Origin: Deltaproteobacteria bacterium
Lineage (GTDB): Bacteria > Desulfobacterota > UBA8473
Length of the DNA: 27,378 bases
Direction of reading: 5' to 3'
Assembly (NCBI GenBank): GCA_030643245.1
Contig: DAOWME010000010.1
Span: 1-27,378, forward strand
Part shown: positions 23,726 to 27,378 of the stretch, piece after piece
How the letters are laid out: each line of letters opens with the position of its first letter
Numbering within the stretch: the stretch's first letter is position 1
Made by a program: the position numbers and the translations under genes
The notes under the pieces: model-generated
What the model saw: the letters and a program-made list of their open reading frames with translations, nothing else
What the model was told of the DNA's origin: nothing
The model's database searches: none

Positions 23726-24646
23726 ATGGGGATTCAATTGGAGAACGTCATTTACGAAGTCAAAGACATGGTGGCAACAATAACGATAAACAGGCCGGCT
23801 GCAAGAAACAGTCTCAATATGCCGCTCATGAAGGACCTGTGTGTCGCATTCGAGGAGGCTGAGAGAGATCCGGCAGTGGGTGTTGTGGTACTTACCGGCG
23901 GGGGCGACAAATTTTTCTGTCCCGGCCTGGACCTCGATTGGGCGCAAGGACTATTCAACAACACGCATGACGTTTGGGTCATGAATAGTCAATATGCCCG
24001 GATAATTTACGATATAAGGTATATCGGTAAACCTGTTATTGCCCGGATAAATGGGATTACTGCCGGTGGGGGTTGCGAATTCATGATCGCCTGTGACTTA
24101 GTCATCGCTGCTGATAATGCAAAGTTCCAACAGGGTGAAGGAGCCGTAGGGGCGGTTGCCAGCTATGCCACCCAGTCTCTCACCCCAATTATGGGCGACA
24201 GGAAGACGAGATGGTTTCTGTTTACCGACGAGGTTATAGACGCGGAAACTGCCTTGGGATACGGATTGATAAACAAAGTAGTTCCGTATGCGGATCTGGA
24301 TAAGGAAGTGGATAATTTGTGCCAGACCCTATTAAAAAAGGCCCCATGGTCTTTGAGGTTCACCAAAGATCAGATTAACGTCTGGTTTGATATGGTCTCT
24401 CATACCCTCAGGCAGGGGAATGATTTCTGGAGTTTACAGTCCACAACCCCTGAGCCGCTTGAGGGCATCAATGCCTTTCTGGAGAAGAGGCCTCCTGAGC
24501 ACATGAAGTTGAGGGAAAAGACCGCAAGCGGCAAGTCACATACCTATCTGTGGGGCCCGCCATCAAGGGTTTGCCCTAAGTGCAATACAAGATGGTTACC
24601 CGAAGAATTTGGTTTTTGCGGCAAGTGTGGGGCGAAGTTGGAATAG
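23726..24646 (+). CDS. Enoyl-CoA hydratase/isomerase family protein with C-terminal zinc ribbon
   Basis: A 306-residue protein. Residues 1-260 are a crotonase fold: INRPAARNSLN at 21-31, the oxyanion-hole region FFCPGLDLDW (63-72), and GGGCEF (114-119). Glu118 and Glu138 (in FQQGEG) match the two catalytic Glu of enoyl-CoA hydratase, so hydratase activity is plausible. The final 25 residues form a CX2C-n-CX2C ribbon (Cys283/286, Cys298/301; CPKCNT, CGKCG), unusual for crotonases. The ATG at 23726 follows GGGGATGTAAGG, a poor ribosome binding site. Together with the upstream acyl-CoA synthetase it could start beta-oxidation or a related acyl-CoA route; the exact substrate is not visible. It ends 21 bp before repeat copy 3. 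Confidence 0.88.
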   Translation: MGIQLENVIYEVKDMVATITINRPAARNSLNMPLMKDLCVAFEEAERDPAVGVVVLTGGGDKFFCPGLDLDWAQGLFNNTHDVWVMNSQYARIIYDIRYIGKPVIARINGITAGGGCEFMIACDLVIAADNAKFQQGEGAVGAVASYATQSLTPIMGDRKTRWFLFTDEVIDAETALGYGLINKVVPYADLDKEVDNLCQTLLKKAPWSLRFTKDQINVWFDMVSHTLRQGNDFWSLQSTTPEPLEGINAFLEKRPPEHMKLREKTASGKSHTYLWGPPSRVCPKCNTRWLPEEFGFCGKCGAKLE

Positions 24647-24667
24647 GGCGCTGGATAGCTTCATCTT

Positions 24668-24874
24668 AGGGACGTGGCCGAAATAACTTCCCCATTTGTA
24701 CATCTCATCTTCAGGCCATCCCCCGATCGGGGTCGAGGACAGGCTTTGCCCGATCTTCAAACACAAAATCCTCGAAACAGGTAAGACTATTCCTGTGGTT
24801 TTGTATTTTCAGATCGAACAAATCTGACCTAAATCTGAGCGCCAACTTGAGGAAGTTATTTCGGCCACGTCCCT
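24668..24874 (-). repeat. Family A palindromic repeat, copy 3
   Basis: A 207-bp element with perfect 24-bp ends AGGGACGTGGCCGAAATAAC(TTCC) and its complement, flanked by TTA on both sides. It fills almost the whole gap between the convergent crotonase and moaA genes, and its right end touches the moaA stop codon. Orientation is opposite to copies 2, 4 and 5. The strong palindrome may act as a terminator for both genes. Confidence 0.92.
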
Positions 24875-25863
24875 TATCCACCAATAGCCGACATGTTACG
24901 TGAGCATTTCTTGGGGCTTTTTTCCCCCAAGAAATGTCTCTCGGCTTTGTTTGAGATGGCGAAATCGATGAGCCTCTCTAGGCTGGAGTTATCAGATGTT
25001 TCTCTAAGGGTGGGTTTTAGGTCCACCTCCTTGTCGGAAAAAAGGCAGGTCCTGAGTTTCCCATCGGCAGTTAACCTCAACCGATTACAGGAAGAACAAA
25101 AATGATCGCTGAAGGGACTGATAAAGCCGATTTTGCCGGTTGCTCCCTCAAATCTGAACATTCGAGCAGGTCCCCCTCCCTCTTTTTTATTAATGGGACA
25201 AAGCCTCTTGAAACTCTCTATCTTATTCTTTACCTCCTCAGATGACACGTATCTGTCTTCATTCCATTGACCAGTAGATCCGATGGGCATCAGCTCTATA
25301 AACCTTATATGATAGGGATTATCCATTGAAAGCCTGGCAAAGTCAATAATCTCATCATCGTTAACCCCCCTTATGACAACGGTGTTTATCTTCACAGGGG
25401 AGAGCCCCGACCTCATGGCTTCCTCAGTGCCTTTCCATACCCTTTTAAGGTCTCCCCCCCCGGTAATCTCTTTGAACTTCAAACGATTAAGAGAATCTAT
25501 GCTAACATTTATACGGCGAAGCCCTGCGTCAAACAGAGCAGTAGCAAAATCACGAAGTAATATCCCGTTTGTGGTCAAACTAAGGTCCTGAACGCCATGG
25601 ATCTTTGAGAGGAAGCGTATGAAGTTTACGACCCCTTTTCTTACCAGGGGTTCTCCCCCTGTAACCCTTACCTTAGAGATGCCTTTTTTCACAGCGACTT
25701 CAACGACTCGGAGGATTTCCTCATAACGGAGAATCTCTTCATGACTGATCTTTAAGACACCTTCGATCGGTGTGCAGTAAACGCACCTGAGATTGCAGCG
25801 ATCGGTGACGGACACGCGTAGATAATTGATTTTACGATTAAATTTATCAATCAGGCTTTTCAT
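24874..25863 (-). CDS. moaA: GTP 3',8-cyclase (molybdenum cofactor biosynthesis)
   Basis: A 329-residue radical-SAM enzyme that, with MoaC, turns GTP into cyclic pyranopterin monophosphate, the first step of molybdopterin. The SAM [4Fe-4S] motif is Cys23, Cys27, Cys30 (DRCNLRCVYC). The C-terminal cluster ligands are Cys256, Cys259 and Cys273 (CSSCNRLRLT, LRTCLF). VTGGEPLVRKG (68-78) is present, and the protein ends in SAIGG with the functional Gly-Gly tail. The frame is open to 25926, but the start at 25863 gives the family length, and 25926 lies inside a perfect TTGACA promoter box. Its stop codon (24874-24876) shares its last base with repeat copy 3. It is a lone moa gene here. Confidence 0.95.
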   Translation of the reverse strand: MKSLIDKFNRKINYLRVSVTDRCNLRCVYCTPIEGVLKISHEEILRYEEILRVVEVAVKKGISKVRVTGGEPLVRKGVVNFIRFLSKIHGVQDLSLTTNGILLRDFATALFDAGLRRINVSIDSLNRLKFKEITGGGDLKRVWKGTEEAMRSGLSPVKINTVVIRGVNDDEIIDFARLSMDNPYHIRFIELMPIGSTGQWNEDRYVSSEEVKNKIESFKRLCPINKKEGGGPARMFRFEGATGKIGFISPFSDHFCSSCNRLRLTADGKLRTCLFSDKEVDLKPTLRETSDNSSLERLIDFAISNKAERHFLGEKSPKKCSRNMSAIGG

Positions 25864-25897
25864 GGGATCCCTGTGGATATAGAAAACGGTCCATCCT

Positions 25898-25926
25898 TTA
25901 CTATGATAACCTGAAAAGATTGTCAA
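25898..25926 (-). promoter_or_regulatory. Candidate promoter for moaA
   Basis: On the minus strand a perfect TTGACA (25926-25921), a 17-bp spacer and TAGTAA (25903-25898). Start of transcription would be near 25891, just ahead of the moaA ATG at 25863. A second TTGTCA lies about 25 bp upstream. Confidence 0.4.
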
Positions 25927-26319
25927 GTTTTTTCCTTTTTTCCCTTGACAAACCTTAGTCTCCGTGGTAAATGACCAGAAACCTGCGCAGGTTAAGACCT
26001 AGAGCTGGACGGTGTCGCTTTTCCTTAAGGGATCATAAAAAGATGGTGTCATGTTGGAAAATATCATTTTCAACAGAGGATGTAGGTGTTTAGCCATATA
26101 TAGAAAATCACTGTAAAGTTTTTACCTTTTTATAAACTTGGCTGAAATGAAAAAAGAATACATCTTTATCCGGCTTTGTCTTGAAAGGCACACCCAAGGG
26201 TCTTGCGAATGTTTGATCCACGCTAATTTGTTTGTGCATCAGTGACTATGAATATACGACAAAGATCATTCAAGTCATAAAAGCCTTTCTTTAAGCACAC
26301 AGATCGAACAAATGTAGTT
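25927..26319. other. Gene-free stretch between moaA and repeat copy 4
   Basis: About 390 bp with no convincing gene. GTTGGAAAATATCATTTTCAAC near 26052-26073 is a small hairpin with one bulged base. A 14-base piece of family A (CAGATCGAACAAAT, 26300-26313) lies directly ahead of copy 4. Nothing else stands out. Confidence 0.5.
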
Positions 26320-26525
26320 AGGGACGTGGCCGAAATAACTTCCTCAAGTTGGCGCTCAGATTTAGGTCAGATTTGTTCGATCTGAAAACGCAAAACCACA
26401 GGAATAGTCGAACTATTTTGAGGATTTTGTGTTTGAAGATCGGTCAAAGCCTGTCCTCGACCCCGATCGGGGGATGGCCTGAAGATGAGATGCACAAATG
26501 GGGAAGTTATTTCGGCCACGTCCCT
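26320..26525 (+). repeat. Family A palindromic repeat, copy 4
   Basis: A 206-bp element with perfect 24-bp inverted ends, AGGGACGTGGCCGAAATAAC(TTCC) at the left. Flanking bases are TTA at the left and TAA at the right. It is in the gap between moaA and the HU gene; a short open frame in it (26349-26555) is not a gene. Confidence 0.92.
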
Positions 26526-26818
26526 AAGTCAATCTCAACAGTTGAGCCAGGTTAACACTCAAGTGCTTTCCCTATCTCGTCTCTGCACAGTGAACAGCTC
26601 TCTAGTACCAATCCACACATAGACCTTAAGAAGGATTGACGCCAACTAACATGAATGGCAAAATGAAGGGCGGGGATTGGATAACATTTTTAACTTTCAA
26701 ACCTTGGTTCTCATGAGGAACTGAGGGAACGCGATATTTTTATTGATTTGGTTTGTAAGCAAAAATGGATACACATTAAAAATTTAAAGATCTATGAGAA
26801 AAAAGGAGGAGCATGAGA

Positions 26819-27091
26819 ATGACAAAAGCAGAACTAGTGACAAAAATAGCAGAGGAGGCAAATCTGAGTAAAGCAAGTGCTGAAAAGGCTCTAAATTCCT
26901 TTACCAGCAATATTACCGCTACCTTGAAGAAGGGTGGAAAGATTACATTGACTGGTTTTGGCACATTCTCCGTAGTTCAGAGAAAAGCCAGAAAAGGCAG
27001 AAATCCTCAAACAGGAAAGGACATAGAGATTCCTGCAACCAAGGTGGCAAAGTTTAAGGTAGGGAAGAAGTTAAAGGAAAGCGTTAAGTAA
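26819..27091 (+). CDS. hup: HU-family DNA-binding protein
   Basis: A 90-residue nucleoid protein that bends and wraps DNA as a dimer. Seen: GFGTF (46-50) and the beta-arm RKARKGRNPQTGK (55-67) with the intercalating Asn-Pro (62-63), and the ending KVGKKLKESV. Length is exactly that of E. coli HU (90). The frame is open from ATG 26813, but GGAGGA at 26805-26810 leaves only 2 nt before that ATG and 8 nt before ATG 26819, and HU proteins start like MTKAEL, so I chose 26819. It is expressed alone, with its own terminator. IHF cannot be fully ruled out, but the arm is HU-like. Confidence 0.95.
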   Translation: MTKAELVTKIAEEANLSKASAEKALNSFTSNITATLKKGGKITLTGFGTFSVVQRKARKGRNPQTGKDIEIPATKVAKFKVGKKLKESVK

Positions 27092-27122
27092 AATAGGAAC
27101 AAATTAAAATCGACAGAAGATC

Positions 27123-27160
27123 AAAAGGCAGGCATAGACAAAAAATGCCTGCCTTTTTTT
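27123..27160 (+). terminator. Intrinsic terminator of the HU gene
   Basis: AAAAGGCAGGCAT and ATGCCTGCCTTTT form an 11-13-bp stem around a short loop (AGACAAAAA), followed by a run of T. It lies about 30 bp past the HU stop codon. The A/T tracts on both sides make it work on both strands. Confidence 0.93.
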
Positions 27161-27226
27161 ATGAGTTTCCTCAATCTGACGACGACTACACATCATATCA
27201 AAAAGTGCCATGGTATCATAATTCTT

Positions 27227-27378
27227 AGGGACGTGGCCGAAATAACTTCCTCAAGTTGGCGCTCAGATTTAGGTCAGATTTGTTCGATCTGAAAATACAA
27301 AACCACAGGAATAGTTTTGCCTATTTCGAGGATTTTGTGTTTGAAGATCGGGCAAAGCCTGTCCTCGACCCCGATCGG
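27227..27378 (+). repeat. Family A palindromic repeat, copy 5 (cut by window end)
   Basis: The left 152 bp of the element: AGGGACGTGGCCGAAATAAC(TTCC), then the internal arms to CCCCGATCGG where the window ends. It has the same orientation as copies 2 and 4 and lies 66 bp past the HU terminator. The right arm is outside the window. Confidence 0.88.

Noticed and set aside
26300..26313. A 14-base fragment of family A directly before copy 4 (possible second insertion)
   Set aside because: Too short to tell from chance or a slipped remnant; kept only as a note in the gap description.
26349..26555. A 68-residue open frame
   Set aside because: Lies inside repeat copy 4; similar short frames arise in other copies and have no ribosome binding site.
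21879..27378. Possible CRISPR array from the repeated sequences
   Set aside because: The repeats are about 206 bp, occur in both orientations and are widely and irregularly spaced; no short regular repeats and no cas genes.

Overview
The window looks like a chromosomal piece of an anaerobic bacterium. A complete bacterial carbonyl branch of the Wood-Ljungdahl pathway, a ferredoxin-linked 2-oxoacid oxidoreductase, a probable selenoprotein of the heterodisulfide-reductase (CCG-domain) type and a moderate GC content together suggest a sulfate-reducing or syntrophic member of the Desulfobacterota. That placement is inference; no rRNA or other phylogenetic marker beyond protein families is present.

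Left block (about 155-14,830, minus strand). Transcription runs from high to low coordinates: cooC, folD, acsD, cooS/acsA, acsB, acsC, acsE, then a two-[4Fe-4S] plus CCG-domain protein, then a soluble PAS-GAF histidine kinase. CooS/AcsB form CO dehydrogenase/acetyl-CoA synthase, AcsC/AcsD the corrinoid iron-sulfur protein, AcsE moves the methyl group from methyl-tetrahydrofolate, FolD makes the folate intermediates and CooC matures the nickel enzymes. The CCG-domain protein is interrupted by one in-frame TGA exactly at an E-C-G-H type motif and is followed by a SECIS-like hairpin, so it is best read as one 406-residue selenoprotein. A perfect TTGACA box and an 18-bp TetR-type palindrome precede cooC.

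Right block (15,198-24,646, plus strand). lysC and cimA (aspartate kinase and citramalate synthase) are followed by a ComEA-like protein, then a four-subunit 2-oxoacid:ferredoxin oxidoreductase (beta, ferredoxin, alpha, and gamma set apart by palindromes), an acyl-CoA synthetase and a crotonase with a C-terminal zinc ribbon. A minus-strand moaA and a plus-strand HU gene with a clear intrinsic terminator close the window.

The intergenic DNA is full of non-coding palindromic repeats. Family A (about 206 bp, 22-24 bp terminal inverted repeats, five copies, two cut by the window ends) sits mostly just behind stop codons. Family B (200 bp, two full copies and one half copy) is in the Wood-Ljungdahl block. 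Two further palindromes (C and D) lie between the oxidoreductase alpha and gamma genes. No transposase, tRNA, rRNA or CRISPR array was seen.
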